Assembly: GCA_030037525.1 (NCBI GenBank)
Contig: JASHRC010000255.1
Coordinates: forward strand, 1 to 34,493
DNA: 34,493 nucleotides
Reading direction: 5' to 3'
Source of the DNA: Candidatus Acidiferrales bacterium
GTDB taxonomy: Bacteria > Acidobacteriota > Terriglobia > Acidiferrales > UBA7541
In this document: in pieces, positions 22,482 to 30,640 of the stretch
Layout: each line of letters opens with the position of its first letter
How positions within the stretch are numbered: position 1 is the first letter of the stretch
Translations under genes and position numbers: made by a program
Notes under the pieces: generated by a model
What the model was told of the DNA's origin: nothing
Databases searched by the model: none
Seen by the model: only the letters and a program-made list of their open reading frames with translations

Positions 22482-23756
22482 CTACTCGGGGCGGCCGGTG
22501 ACGCGCTCGATGCGCGCACCCACGGCGCGAAGTTTCCGCTCGATCTGCTCGTAGCCGCGGTCGATGTGATAGACGCGGTCGATCCAGGTCGTGTTGCTGG
22601 CAACCAGAGCCGCCAGAACCAGGCCGGCACTGGCTCGCAGATCGGAGGCGGTGACGGGCGCACCGCTGAGCGGGGTGGGGCCAGTCACGACCGCGAGATT
22701 GCCCGCAAGCGCGATACAGGCGCCCATGCGCATCATTTCCACGGCATGCAAGTAGCGGTTCTCGAAGATCGTTTCGCGGATCCGGGAAACGCCCTGGGCC
22801 TGGGTGGCCAACGCCATGAACTGTGCCTGCATGTCAGTAGGGAAGCCGGGGTATTCGGCGGTGGTGACGTCGGCGGATGTGAGTCTTTTTGCGCCGCGAA
22901 GGTGCACCGTCCCGCTCGGCTCACAGGTGATTTCAACGCCGCACTGCCTGAGGGTGGACACGAGCGCGCCCAGGTGTGCGGGTTGGCATGCGGTGAGCGC
23001 GAGCTCGCCTCCGGTGATCGCTCCGGCGAGCAGAAAGGTGCCGGCTTCGATGCGGTCCGGAATGATCCGGTGCGTTGCGCCATGGAGTTCCGAGACGCCC
23101 TGAACGCGGATGGTCGGCCCTCCCGCGCCTTCGATTTTTGCGCCCATTTTGACCAGCAGCTCGGCCAGATCGGCAATTTCCGGCTCGAGCGCACAATTTT
23201 CTAAAATCGTCTCGCCCTCGGCGAGCACCGCTGCCATCAGAACATTCTCTGTTCCCGTGACGGTAATCTTCGGAAATCGAAAGGTTCGGCCGCGCAGGCC
23301 TTCCGCGCGCGCCTCCACATACCCGTGATCGACCGAGATGCTCGCACCCAGCGCTTCGAGAGCCTGAACATGGAGATCGATCGGACGGGCACCGATGGCG
23401 CAGCCGCCCGGCAGGGAAACGCGCGCATGGCCGAATCGTGCGACCAGCGGGCCGAGCGTCAGGATCGACGCGCGCATCGTCCTCACCAGGTCGTAGGGCG
23501 CTTCGGCGTGGGAGACGTTCTCCGCTTGCATGGTGAATTCGCTGGGCGGAATATCTGGGCTTTCCACATGGCAGCGCATGTGGGCGAGAAGCTTCGCCAT
23601 GGTGATGATGTCCCGCACGTGGGGAATGTTTTGAAGATGCACCGGCTCTCGCGTGAGCAGCGACGCGGCCATGGCCGGCAAGGCGGCATTTTTGGCTCCG
23701 CTGATTTTCACGGTGCCTTCCAGCCTCCGCCCGCCTTCGATTTTGAACTTATCCAT
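22482..23756 (-). CDS. murA: UDP-N-acetylglucosamine 1-carboxyvinyltransferase
   Basis: First committed step of peptidoglycan synthesis: transfers enolpyruvate from PEP to UDP-GlcNAc; cytosolic, the fosfomycin target. 424 aa. Lys22-Asn23 ('SGAKNAAL'), 'VRTMRASILTLGPLV', catalytic Cys119 ('SLPGGCAIGARPIDLH'), 'DRIEAGTFLLA' and 'PGFPTDMQAQ' are all present. The Cys form is fosfomycin-sensitive in known enzymes. ATG 23756 has AAGGGAG 7 nt upstream and overlaps the end of murQ by 8 nt, so the two are translationally coupled. It ends 41 nt from convergent pnp. Confidence 0.95.
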   Translation of the reverse strand: MDKFKIEGGRRLEGTVKISGAKNAALPAMAASLLTREPVHLQNIPHVRDIITMAKLLAHMRCHVESPDIPPSEFTMQAENVSHAEAPYDLVRTMRASILTLGPLVARFGHARVSLPGGCAIGARPIDLHVQALEALGASISVDHGYVEARAEGLRGRTFRFPKITVTGTENVLMAAVLAEGETILENCALEPEIADLAELLVKMGAKIEGAGGPTIRVQGVSELHGATHRIIPDRIEAGTFLLAGAITGGELALTACQPAHLGALVSTLRQCGVEITCEPSGTVHLRGAKRLTSADVTTAEYPGFPTDMQAQFMALATQAQGVSRIRETIFENRYLHAVEMMRMGACIALAGNLAVVTGPTPLSGAPVTASDLRASAGLVLAALVASNTTWIDRVYHIDRGYEQIERKLRAVGARIERVTGRPE

Positions 23757-24705
23757 CCCGTGCTCCCTTGCTTTGAGGCGTCCGGCTATTTTTGGCCATC
23801 TCAACCGCCCGGCGCACGTGGCCGCCGCTGGTCTCAAGCGACCTGAGAGCTTCGCGCGCAGTCGCTCCGGTCTTCAGCATCACCAGCGCCGCCGGCAAAT
23901 TGTAGCCCGCCTGACGCAGGGCGTGTTCGGTGGCACTCGGTCCGGCGCCGGCCGCTTGTTCCAAAATGCGTGCCCCGCGTTGCCGTAACTTCCGATTGGT
24001 CAGCGCCACGTAGATCATCCAGTTCTCGTAAACTCTGCCGAGCCGCACCATCGACGCGGTGGAAAGCAAATTGAGCACCAACTTTTGCGCCGTTCCCGCT
24101 TTGAGACGCGTCGAACCGGCAATGGCCTCGGGTCCGGTATTGGGCACGATAGCGATCTGGGCACGCCGGGCCAGCCGAGAGCCCGGGTTCGATGTCACGC
24201 CAATCGTCCGTGCGCCCCTGCGCCGCGCGAAATCGAGAGCGCCCAGGACATACGGAGTTGTGCCGCTGGCCGAAAGCCCTACCACCACGTCCCGTTTCGA
24301 GACGCCTGCGCGCCGAAGATCTCGCTGGCCGCGAGACGCCGAATCCTCGGCGCCTTCGAGCGCGTGTCGCAAAGCCCTGGTTCCTCCGGCGATGACGGCT
24401 TGAACTTTCTTCGGGCCGAGGCCAAAGGTGGGCGGGCATTCGGCGGCGTCAACAACCGCAAGGCGCCCGCTCGTCCCGGCTCCCACATAGTAGAGGTTTC
24501 CCCCTTCGGCGAGCGATGTCACGACGGCATCGACGGCGCGGGCGATCTTGGGCAGCTCGCGCCGCACAGCCATGGCCACGCGCTGGTCTTCACGGTTTAG
24601 CGCCCGCAAGATTTCGATCGTAGATTTCACATCCAGACCGCGCGATCGCAAATTGCGCTGTTCGGTTTTGGCCGTTTTCAATGGGAGCCCCGCGCCAAGT
24701 CCCAT
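23749..24705 (-). CDS. murQ: N-acetylmuramic acid 6-phosphate etherase
   Basis: Cleaves the lactyl ether of MurNAc-6-P to give GlcNAc-6-P and lactate, the key step of MurNAc recycling; cytosolic SIS-domain enzyme. 318 aa with 'KTEQRN' at the start, 'VGAGTSGRLAVVDAAECPPTFG' (Glu89 aligns with the catalytic Glu), 'GLSASGTTPYVLGAL', 'GPEAIAGSTRLKAGTAQK' and a C-terminal UBA-like helical region. TATAAT overlaps the ATG at 24705. If that is the true -10, the real start is probably the TTG at 24681, preceded by GGGG. Overlaps murA by 8 nt. Confidence 0.94.
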   Translation of the reverse strand: MGLGAGLPLKTAKTEQRNLRSRGLDVKSTIEILRALNREDQRVAMAVRRELPKIARAVDAVVTSLAEGGNLYYVGAGTSGRLAVVDAAECPPTFGLGPKKVQAVIAGGTRALRHALEGAEDSASRGQRDLRRAGVSKRDVVVGLSASGTTPYVLGALDFARRRGARTIGVTSNPGSRLARRAQIAIVPNTGPEAIAGSTRLKAGTAQKLVLNLLSTASMVRLGRVYENWMIYVALTNRKLRQRGARILEQAAGAGPSATEHALRQAGYNLPAALVMLKTGATAREALRSLETSGGHVRRAVEMAKNSRTPQSKGARDG

Positions 24706-24709
24706 TATA
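24704..24709 (-). promoter_or_regulatory. -10 element overlapping the annotated murQ start
   Basis: A consensus TATAAT on the minus strand overlaps the first two bases of ATG 24705. Initiation near 24697 would leave that ATG out of the mRNA and point to TTG 24681. Spacing to a poor -35-like GACGGC is 17 nt. It could give murQ-murA a promoter independent of the upstream GH3 gene. Confidence 0.4.
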
Positions 24710-24748
24710 GCGGCGGTCCACCGACGGCCGTCCCGGAGAGAAGATCGG

Positions 24749-24772
24749 AACGCCCCATGTGCTGAGGGCGTT
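24749..24772 (-). other. Stem-loop between the GH3 fusion gene and murQ
   Basis: AACGCCC and GGGCGTT form a perfect 7-bp stem around a 10-nt loop, overlapping the stop codon of the GH3 fusion gene. No U-run follows. It may act as a 3'-end stabiliser, attenuator or weak terminator separating the large exoenzyme gene from murQ-murA. Confidence 0.4.
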
Positions 24773-27695
24773 ACCGGGCGGCTGTTTGGCGGGTGGCCAG
24801 CCCCAACGCTTCGAAGATGGCATCGTGCAGCGCTGGGCGCACCTCCCGAATCTTTTCATTCGTGCGCGTGGGGTGAACGCGATTCGTAAGCAGGATGACG
24901 AAAAGACGCCGCTCGGGATCGATCCAAAGCGATGTGCCCGTAAAACCGGTGTGGCCGAAGCTTTGGTCGGAAAAATAGCGACCGGAAGAGGAAGGCTCCG
25001 AAGGCACGTCCCAACCCAGCGTGCGGGCGACGCCGCCGATGGTGACGCGCTTGGTGAACTGCTCGACCAAGGCACGAGAGAGCAAACGATCGTGGCCATA
25101 GATGCCGCCGTTTAGAATCATCTGGGCAAATGCGGCGATGTCGGGCGCAGTCGAAAACAGGCCGGCATGGCCGGCCACGCCGCCCATGGCCCAGGCATTT
25201 TCGTCGTGAACTTCGCCCCAGATAAGTCGCTTGCGATAGCTGGCATCCTGCTCGGTGGGGGCAATATCCTGGCGCAGCCGGCGGGGCGGGCGGAAGATCG
25301 AGCGGTCCATTCCCAGAACCGAGAAGATCGACTGCTTCGCAAAGCCGTCGAGCTTTTGGCCCGTGAGACGCTCGATGATTTCGCCCAGCAGGATGAACCC
25401 GAGGTCGGAATACTCGATGTGCGTGCCGGGTTCGGAGACCAGGGGCTCGGCAAAAACACGCGCAAGGATGGCGTCATGACCTTTGGCCTCCCGGTAGAAG
25501 TCGCGATGATCGGGCAGGCCGGAGTCGTGCAGGAGCAGCATGCGGACCGTCACACGCGCGCGCCAATCCGGGTCGGGGTCGGATTTGGCGGCGCGAGCAA
25601 ATTCGGGGAGGTATCGTTCAACGAGTAGGTCGAGATCGAGACGGCCCTGCTCGACCAGCAGCATGGCGGCGGTCGCCGTAACGATGGGCTTGGTAAGCGA
25701 AGCGACATCGTAGATGGAATCTTCGTCGACATCATAGGCTTCGCCTTCGTTTTCCAGTTTGCCGAAGGGATGCACGGCGAACCGATTCTTCCAGCCGACG
25801 GCCAGGACGCCGCCCGGAAAGGCACCGTCCGCGACGGCCCGGTCGAGCAGCCTGTAAACCGGTTGCAAGCGGTCAACCATCTCGCCGGTCGCGGATTCAA
25901 GTGTCATCGGGCGTTTGGCCACCAGGAGGCCGTCACCCGAGCGGGCAATGCCAGGGACACTCACCGGAATCCTGCCGCTGATCGTGATCTCGCCGAACAG
26001 AGCGCGTGCGACGGCGCGCTGCGAAACGTCGTTTGAAGAGAACTCCGCGATCCAAGTTTTGGCGCTTGGAAAACGCTCGATCAGGTAAGGGCTGCCGAAG
26101 CAGGCGACCACGGTCGGCTTCTCTTGAGCGATCAGCCGATCCACCAAGGCACGTGAGTCTTCCGGAAAGCCGATGTCACCCTTGCGGTCGGAAACACGAA
26201 CGAACAGCGCCGCCACGGCCACATCGTAGGTGTCGGGCGGAGGAAGCCTCAGGCTGCTGACCGGCGCGTATTGCGTGTCCGCGCGCAGAACCTTGAGCGA
26301 GTCTACGCGCGGGCGAATCTCTGGCTCGATGGCTTCGCCAGGGTTCGGATCGGGATCTGCCGAGAGGGCGACCAGAAGCAAGCGCAACGGGCGGCGCGTT
26401 GGGTCCAACGGGAGGATGTGCGGACCGTCGCGCAGCAGGGTTACGCCGCGGTCGGCGATCGCTTGCGCCCGGTCTTGATATTCCGCTAGCCCGAATCTTT
26501 CATTGAGGCGGCTGATGTCGACCAAGCGATGGCGATCCAGGCCCACTCTAGCTTTGGCCGCGAGGATTCGGCGCACCGATTGAACGATGCGCTGTTCTGG
26601 AATTTGGCCCGAGCGAACCGCTTCCTCCAGAGCCACCAGTGCGGCGTCCGGGTCTGGGGACATCAGCAGCACATCCGCACCGGCTTTGACGGCGGCGACG
26701 GCCGCCTGGCCGGGTGTATAGAGGGAGGTCACGCCACCCATATCGAGCGCGTCGGTTATGATCAGCCCGCGAAATTTCATCTCGTCGCGCAATACACTGG
26801 TCAGGATTCTGGAAGAGACGGTTGCCGGAATCTCCCGATCCGGTTCCAGGGCGGGCACGGACAAGTGTCCGGGCATGATCGCACCGACTTGAGCGGCGAT
26901 TGCCGCGCGAAAGGGAACCAGTTCGGTCGTTTCGAGTTCTTGCCGATCGCCGGGAACACTGGCCAGGGCGAGGTGCGAATCGACGCCGACGTCGCCATGG
27001 CCGGGGAAATGTTTGGCGGTTGCCAGTGCCCCGTTGGCCTGGACGCCCCGCACGAACTGGCGAACATAAGCGGACACCTCCTCGGGATTTTCACCAAAGG
27101 ATCGAACGTTGATGATCGGATTCTGGGGATTGTTATTGACGTCGGCGTCGGGTGCGAAAATCCACTGCACACCGGCAGCGCGAGCCTCGAGCGCCGTATA
27201 TTTGCCGGCGGCATACGCCAGCTTCGGGTCGCCTGTGGCAGCAATGGCCATGGCGGAGGGGAATGAGGTGCCCTCGTCGAGGCGCATTCCGGCACCGGAC
27301 TCGAAATCGGCGCCGACCAGCAGCGGGACTCGGGCGCGGCGCTGCAGCTCGTTGGTCACGACCGCGGTCGGATAGACTTGGCTGCGCTCCAGGCCCAGCG
27401 GGCCGCGATCGGTGACGATGATCAGGCCGCCTACCTGGTTTTCTTCCACCTGATGCAGGATCTCCTTGTACTCCGGGCTGTCGGCTGGTTCGAACACCGC
27501 GAAATAGGGAACCATCAGCATCTGGCCGAGCTTTTCCCGCAGGGTCATCTTCCGGAGCGTTTGCTCGACCCAGGGCGAGACTTCGGGCGTCTGGGCCTGA
27601 GCGCGAGGCTGCTTTTGGGCGCGAACGGAAAGGGTCATGAGCGAGAATGCCGCGAGAAGCGCCGGCGCCACCCTGAGCAGCCCGCAGTTACGCAC
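24771..27695 (-). CDS. Exported GH3 (NagZ-type) beta-N-acetylglucosaminidase / serine hydrolase fusion
   Basis: 974 aa. A signal peptide (about 1-27, 'APALLAAFSLMTLSVRAQ') is followed by a GH3 domain with the NagZ-type loop 'KHFPGHGDVGVDSH' (about 228-241; His-Asp acid/base dyad) and nucleophile Asp315 in 'IITDALDMGG'. A GH3 C-terminal alpha/beta domain (about 415-580) and a class C beta-lactamase/esterase-fold domain (about 605-974) follow. The latter has the triad 'SLTK' (Ser666, Lys669), 'YSD' and 'HTG'. It probably removes terminal GlcNAc from peptidoglycan fragments in the periplasm or outside; the second domain may act on peptides, amides or esters. GTG 27695 was chosen because it follows GAGGTGG and lies after the promoter; a start at 27752 would overlap the -10 box. 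Confidence 0.9.
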   Translation of the reverse strand: MRNCGLLRVAPALLAAFSLMTLSVRAQKQPRAQAQTPEVSPWVEQTLRKMTLREKLGQMLMVPYFAVFEPADSPEYKEILHQVEENQVGGLIIVTDRGPLGLERSQVYPTAVVTNELQRRARVPLLVGADFESGAGMRLDEGTSFPSAMAIAATGDPKLAYAAGKYTALEARAAGVQWIFAPDADVNNNPQNPIINVRSFGENPEEVSAYVRQFVRGVQANGALATAKHFPGHGDVGVDSHLALASVPGDRQELETTELVPFRAAIAAQVGAIMPGHLSVPALEPDREIPATVSSRILTSVLRDEMKFRGLIITDALDMGGVTSLYTPGQAAVAAVKAGADVLLMSPDPDAALVALEEAVRSGQIPEQRIVQSVRRILAAKARVGLDRHRLVDISRLNERFGLAEYQDRAQAIADRGVTLLRDGPHILPLDPTRRPLRLLLVALSADPDPNPGEAIEPEIRPRVDSLKVLRADTQYAPVSSLRLPPPDTYDVAVAALFVRVSDRKGDIGFPEDSRALVDRLIAQEKPTVVACFGSPYLIERFPSAKTWIAEFSSNDVSQRAVARALFGEITISGRIPVSVPGIARSGDGLLVAKRPMTLESATGEMVDRLQPVYRLLDRAVADGAFPGGVLAVGWKNRFAVHPFGKLENEGEAYDVDEDSIYDVASLTKPIVTATAAMLLVEQGRLDLDLLVERYLPEFARAAKSDPDPDWRARVTVRMLLLHDSGLPDHRDFYREAKGHDAILARVFAEPLVSEPGTHIEYSDLGFILLGEIIERLTGQKLDGFAKQSIFSVLGMDRSIFRPPRRLRQDIAPTEQDASYRKRLIWGEVHDENAWAMGGVAGHAGLFSTAPDIAAFAQMILNGGIYGHDRLLSRALVEQFTKRVTIGGVARTLGWDVPSEPSSSGRYFSDQSFGHTGFTGTSLWIDPERRLFVILLTNRVHPTRTNEKIREVRPALHDAIFEALGLATRQTAAR

Positions 27696-27719
27696 AACTC
27701 CCACCTCGGGCTTTCGTGG

Positions 27720-27748
27720 TTGACGCCAACATCCCGCAGCTGTATATA
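27720..27748 (+). promoter_or_regulatory. Sigma70-type promoter for the DUF1343 (NamZ) gene
   Basis: TTGACG (27720-27725), a 17-bp spacer and TATATA (27743-27748) make a near-consensus promoter. The predicted start near 27755 leaves about 33 nt of leader before GTG 27788. The -10 hexamer is a perfect palindrome shared with the opposite-strand promoter. Confidence 0.65.
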
Positions 27749-27771
27749 GCACGCGTCTTCGGGCCGTACAA
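27743..27771 (-). promoter_or_regulatory. Divergent promoter for the GH3 fusion gene sharing the same -10
   Basis: On the minus strand TTGTAC (27771-27766), a 17-bp spacer and the same palindromic TATATA are followed about 7 nt later by a possible start near 27736. That leaves about 41 nt before GTG 27695. The -35 is weaker than on the plus side. Confidence 0.5.
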
Positions 27772-27787
27772 TCGAGCGTCTCGACTC

Positions 27788-29011
27788 GTGTTTCGTTTCC
27801 GTTCTCGGCTGGTCATTCTCATTCTGATGCTGGGGGCGGACTGGCACCGACTGCCCGCCCCCAAGGCTACGCTTCGCGCGCCCGTTCAAGCGGGAATCGA
27901 CGTGTACGAGTCCATCCCGCCGGCGGCGTTCCGGGGCAAGCGACTGGGCCTCATCACCAATCAAACGGGGCTCGATTCCCAGGGGCGCCGCACGATTGAT
28001 GTGCTGGCTCAGGCCCAGGGCGTCGAGCTCGTCGCGCTCTTCAGCCCTGAGCACGGCATTGCCGGCGAGTCGGTGGGGGCAAAGATCCCGGACAGCACCG
28101 ACAGAGCCACCGAGCTTCCTATCTACAGCCTATACGGAGAAACGCGTCGCCCCACCGATCGAATGTTGCAGGGCATCGATGTGCTGGTCTTTGATCTTCA
28201 AGATGCCGGCGTCCGTTTCTACACCTTTGTCACGACCCTGGGGTATTGCATGGAAGCAGCGGCCAAGCACCATATCAGATTTGTGGTCATGGACCGCCCC
28301 GACCCATTGGGCGGAGAGGTGATCGAGGGGCCGATGCTTGATTCCAACCGAACTTCCTTTACCAGCTATTTCCCCATGCCGGTCCGATATGCCATGACCA
28401 TCGGCGAGCTGGCAGGATTGTTGAATGTCGAAAACCATATCGACGCAGACCTGGAAATTTTCCCCTTGAGCCATTGGAATCGTGACCAGACGTACGACCA
28501 GACCGGTTTGCCTTGGATCGCGCCATCACCGAACTTGCGCACCGTAAAGGAAGCGTTCCTGTATCCGGGCCTGGAAATCCTCCAGGCGGGAGGGGTCTCG
28601 GTCGGTCGCGGAACCCCTACGCCGTTTGAAATTCTGGGCGCGCCTTGGATTGAGGCCCATCGCTTCGCTCGAGAGCTCAATCGCCGAAAGGTTCCGGGGG
28701 TTCGATTCGAGCCTGCTCAATTCACGCCGAACGAGGACCCCTATGCGGGGAAGCTGTGCGGAGGCGTGAGGATTCGCCTGAGCGATCCCGATTCGTTTCG
28801 CTCCATGCGCCTGGGGCTTGAAATTGCAGACGTGCTCGACAGGATGTACCCGAGCCGGTTCAAGCTCGACAGGATCGTGGCCCTGGCGGGATCACAGGCG
28901 ACGGTTGACCGGTTGAGGCGTGGCGATCGGCCGGAAGACATCATCGCGGGCTGGTCGGCCGATCTCGACAAATTCCGCCGGGTGCGCGAAAAATATCTGC
29001 TGTATCCCTAG
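27788..29011 (+). CDS. DUF1343 (NamZ-type) exo-beta-N-acetylmuramidase
   Basis: 407 aa. A basic N-terminus and hydrophobic stretch ('SRLVILILMLG') form a signal peptide or anchor. The DUF1343 domain follows, with 'GKRLGLITNQTGLDSQGR', 'LVALFSPEHGIAG', 'SLYGETRRPT', 'VFDLQDAGVRFYTF', 'MDRPDPLGG' and 'GRGTPTPFE'. The founding characterised member, Bacillus NamZ (GH171), releases MurNAc from the non-reducing end of peptidoglycan fragments. With a GlcNAc-releasing GH3 enzyme opposite, alternate trimming of glycan chains to monosaccharides is expected. GTG 27788 lies after the promoter; the earlier in-frame start at 27716 lies upstream of the predicted transcript start. A DUF71 gene follows 8 nt downstream. 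Confidence 0.9.
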   Translation: MFRFRSRLVILILMLGADWHRLPAPKATLRAPVQAGIDVYESIPPAAFRGKRLGLITNQTGLDSQGRRTIDVLAQAQGVELVALFSPEHGIAGESVGAKIPDSTDRATELPIYSLYGETRRPTDRMLQGIDVLVFDLQDAGVRFYTFVTTLGYCMEAAAKHHIRFVVMDRPDPLGGEVIEGPMLDSNRTSFTSYFPMPVRYAMTIGELAGLLNVENHIDADLEIFPLSHWNRDQTYDQTGLPWIAPSPNLRTVKEAFLYPGLEILQAGGVSVGRGTPTPFEILGAPWIEAHRFARELNRRKVPGVRFEPAQFTPNEDPYAGKLCGGVRIRLSDPDSFRSMRLGLEIADVLDRMYPSRFKLDRIVALAGSQATVDRLRRGDRPEDIIAGWSADLDKFRRVREKYLLYP

Positions 29012-29019
29012 AGGGGACC

Positions 29020-29724
29020 ATGACGATTTCCGATTCGCCCAAGGCTTGGCTGGCCTGGAGCAGCGGGAAAGACAGCGCCTGGGCGCTTCACACCGTTCGT
29101 CGTTCGGGCGTGGTTCGTGTGGTGGCGTTGCTCACGACGGTGAATCGCACCTACCAGCGCGTGGCCATGCATGCCGTGCGCGAAGGGCTGCTCGAGATGC
29201 AGGCTCGGCAGACGGGTTTGCCGCTTGTCAAGGTGCCGATTCCGTCTCCTTGCCCCAATGCCGTCTACGAGCAGGCCATCGGTGAGGCGATGGAACGCGC
29301 CCGCGGGGAAGGCGTGCGGCATATGGTCTTTGGAGACCTCTTTCTCGAGGACATTCGCGCCTATCGTGAGAAGCAGCTGGCCGCCTGCGGAATGACGCCG
29401 GTTTTCCCGTTGTGGGGACGCGAAACGCGCCAGTTGGCCGAGCAGATGATTGCGGCAGGGCTTTCCGCACATCTGGTCTCAGTCGATCCGCGCAAGCTCG
29501 ACCGCAGCTTTGTGGCGCGGCGCTTTGACCGGGACCTGCTCGACGCGCTTCCGCCCGGTGTCGATCCGTGCGGCGAAAACGGAGAGTTCCACACGTTTGC
29601 GAGCGCGGGCCCGATGTTCTCGAACCCGATTCCGGTCGAGCCTGGGGAAATCGTCGAAAGGGACGGATTTGTGTTCGCGGATCTTCGGGCGGCGCCACAG
29701 CCATCGGAGTCACCTGAAATCTGA
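29020..29724 (+). CDS. DUF71/Dph6-like ATP pyrophosphatase (putative B12 salvage type)
   Basis: 234 aa. The adenine-nucleotide alpha-hydrolase PP-loop reads 'WSSGKDSAWAL' (canonical SGGKDS with Ser for the first Gly). Other DUF71/COG2102 blocks are 'HMVFGDLFLEDIRAYRE', 'PLWGRETRQLAEQM', 'GENGEFHTF'. In eukaryotes and archaea the family makes the diphthine amide (Dph6). Bacteria lack diphthamide, and a bacterial subgroup has been predicted from gene neighbourhood to act in cobalamin salvage. The next gene encodes a BtuF-like protein, matching that prediction. ATG 29020 has GAGGGG upstream. Probably co-transcribed with the DUF1343 gene. Confidence 0.82.
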   Translation: MTISDSPKAWLAWSSGKDSAWALHTVRRSGVVRVVALLTTVNRTYQRVAMHAVREGLLEMQARQTGLPLVKVPIPSPCPNAVYEQAIGEAMERARGEGVRHMVFGDLFLEDIRAYREKQLAACGMTPVFPLWGRETRQLAEQMIAAGLSAHLVSVDPRKLDRSFVARRFDRDLLDALPPGVDPCGENGEFHTFASAGPMFSNPIPVEPGEIVERDGFVFADLRAAPQPSESPEI

Positions 29725-29731
29725 CGACTCG

Positions 29732-30640
29732 ATGCGCATCTGCTCGCTCCTGCCGTCCGCAACCGAAATCGCCTACGCGATCGGACTGGGCGATTGGGTC
29801 CTGGGCGTCAGCCATGAGTGCGACTTTCCTGCCGAGGCGGCGACCAAGCCGCGCTTGTTGCGGTCTCTTGTGGATCCGGCGGGAGCGCCTGCGGAAGTCG
29901 ACCGGCGGGTGAGCGAGATCATCGCGCGAGGCGAAAGCATCTATGCCGTTGACGCGGAACTGCTCCATGCACTTGCCCCGGACCTGATCCTGACTCAGGA
30001 TCTGTGCCAGGTCTGCGCGGCTTCACCGGATGATCTGGCGACTGCGCTCACACGGTTTGAAAAGCCGCCGAGGGTTTTGTCGCTGGGGCCGCGGTCGCTT
30101 GGGGAGGTATGGGATGACCTGCGTCGAGTGGGGGAGGCCACCGGTCACGAGCGCGAGGCCGAAGCCGTGGCTGCGTCGCTCGCCAGACGCCTGGCCGCAA
30201 TTGAGCAGATGACCGCTCGGGCGCGATCCCGTCCGCGGGTCCTCTGCTTAGAATGGCTTGATCCGTACTATGTGGGAGGCCATTGGGTGCCAGAGATGGT
30301 TTCTCTCGCTGGCGGAGAGGATGTGCTCGGGCGGCTCGGCCAGCCATCCTATCGCGCGACCCGCGACGAGATCATCAGTTCGCGGCCGGATATAATCGTC
30401 ATCATGCCGTGCGGCTATAGCTTGGAACGCGCGGCCCGACAGTTTCGACTCGATTTTTTGCCGGCAGGCGCCCAGGGACTTGCCGCCGTGCGGGAGGGCC
30501 GAGTTTTCGCTGTCAACGCAAATGCCTACTTCTCGCGCCCCGGCCCGCGTCTTGCCGACGGCGTGGCGCTTCTTGCTCACCTCGTTCACCCCGAGCTTTT
30601 CCCTTCGGGCTTTCCCGCCGATTCAATTCGTTGCCTGTAG
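29732..30640 (+). CDS. BtuF-like cobalamin-binding protein without signal peptide
   Basis: 302 aa of the class III periplasmic-binding fold (BtuF/FecB type): 'RICSLLPSATEIAYAIGLGD', 'VSHECDFP', 'LHALAPDLILTQDLCQVCA', 'RPRVLCLEWLDPYYVGGHW', 'SLAGGEDVLG' and 'RPDIIVIMPCGYS'. The conserved domain begins at residue 2, and no signal peptide or lipobox precedes it in frame, so the protein is predicted to stay in the cytoplasm. This fits an intracellular corrinoid-handling role with the DUF71 ATPase just upstream (7-nt gap) rather than ABC import. No btuC/btuD is nearby. The 3' end overlaps the convergent symporter gene by 18 nt. Confidence 0.83.
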   Translation: MRICSLLPSATEIAYAIGLGDWVLGVSHECDFPAEAATKPRLLRSLVDPAGAPAEVDRRVSEIIARGESIYAVDAELLHALAPDLILTQDLCQVCAASPDDLATALTRFEKPPRVLSLGPRSLGEVWDDLRRVGEATGHEREAEAVAASLARRLAAIEQMTARARSRPRVLCLEWLDPYYVGGHWVPEMVSLAGGEDVLGRLGQPSYRATRDEIISSRPDIIVIMPCGYSLERAARQFRLDFLPAGAQGLAAVREGRVFAVNANAYFSRPGPRLADGVALLAHLVHPELFPSGFPADSIRCL

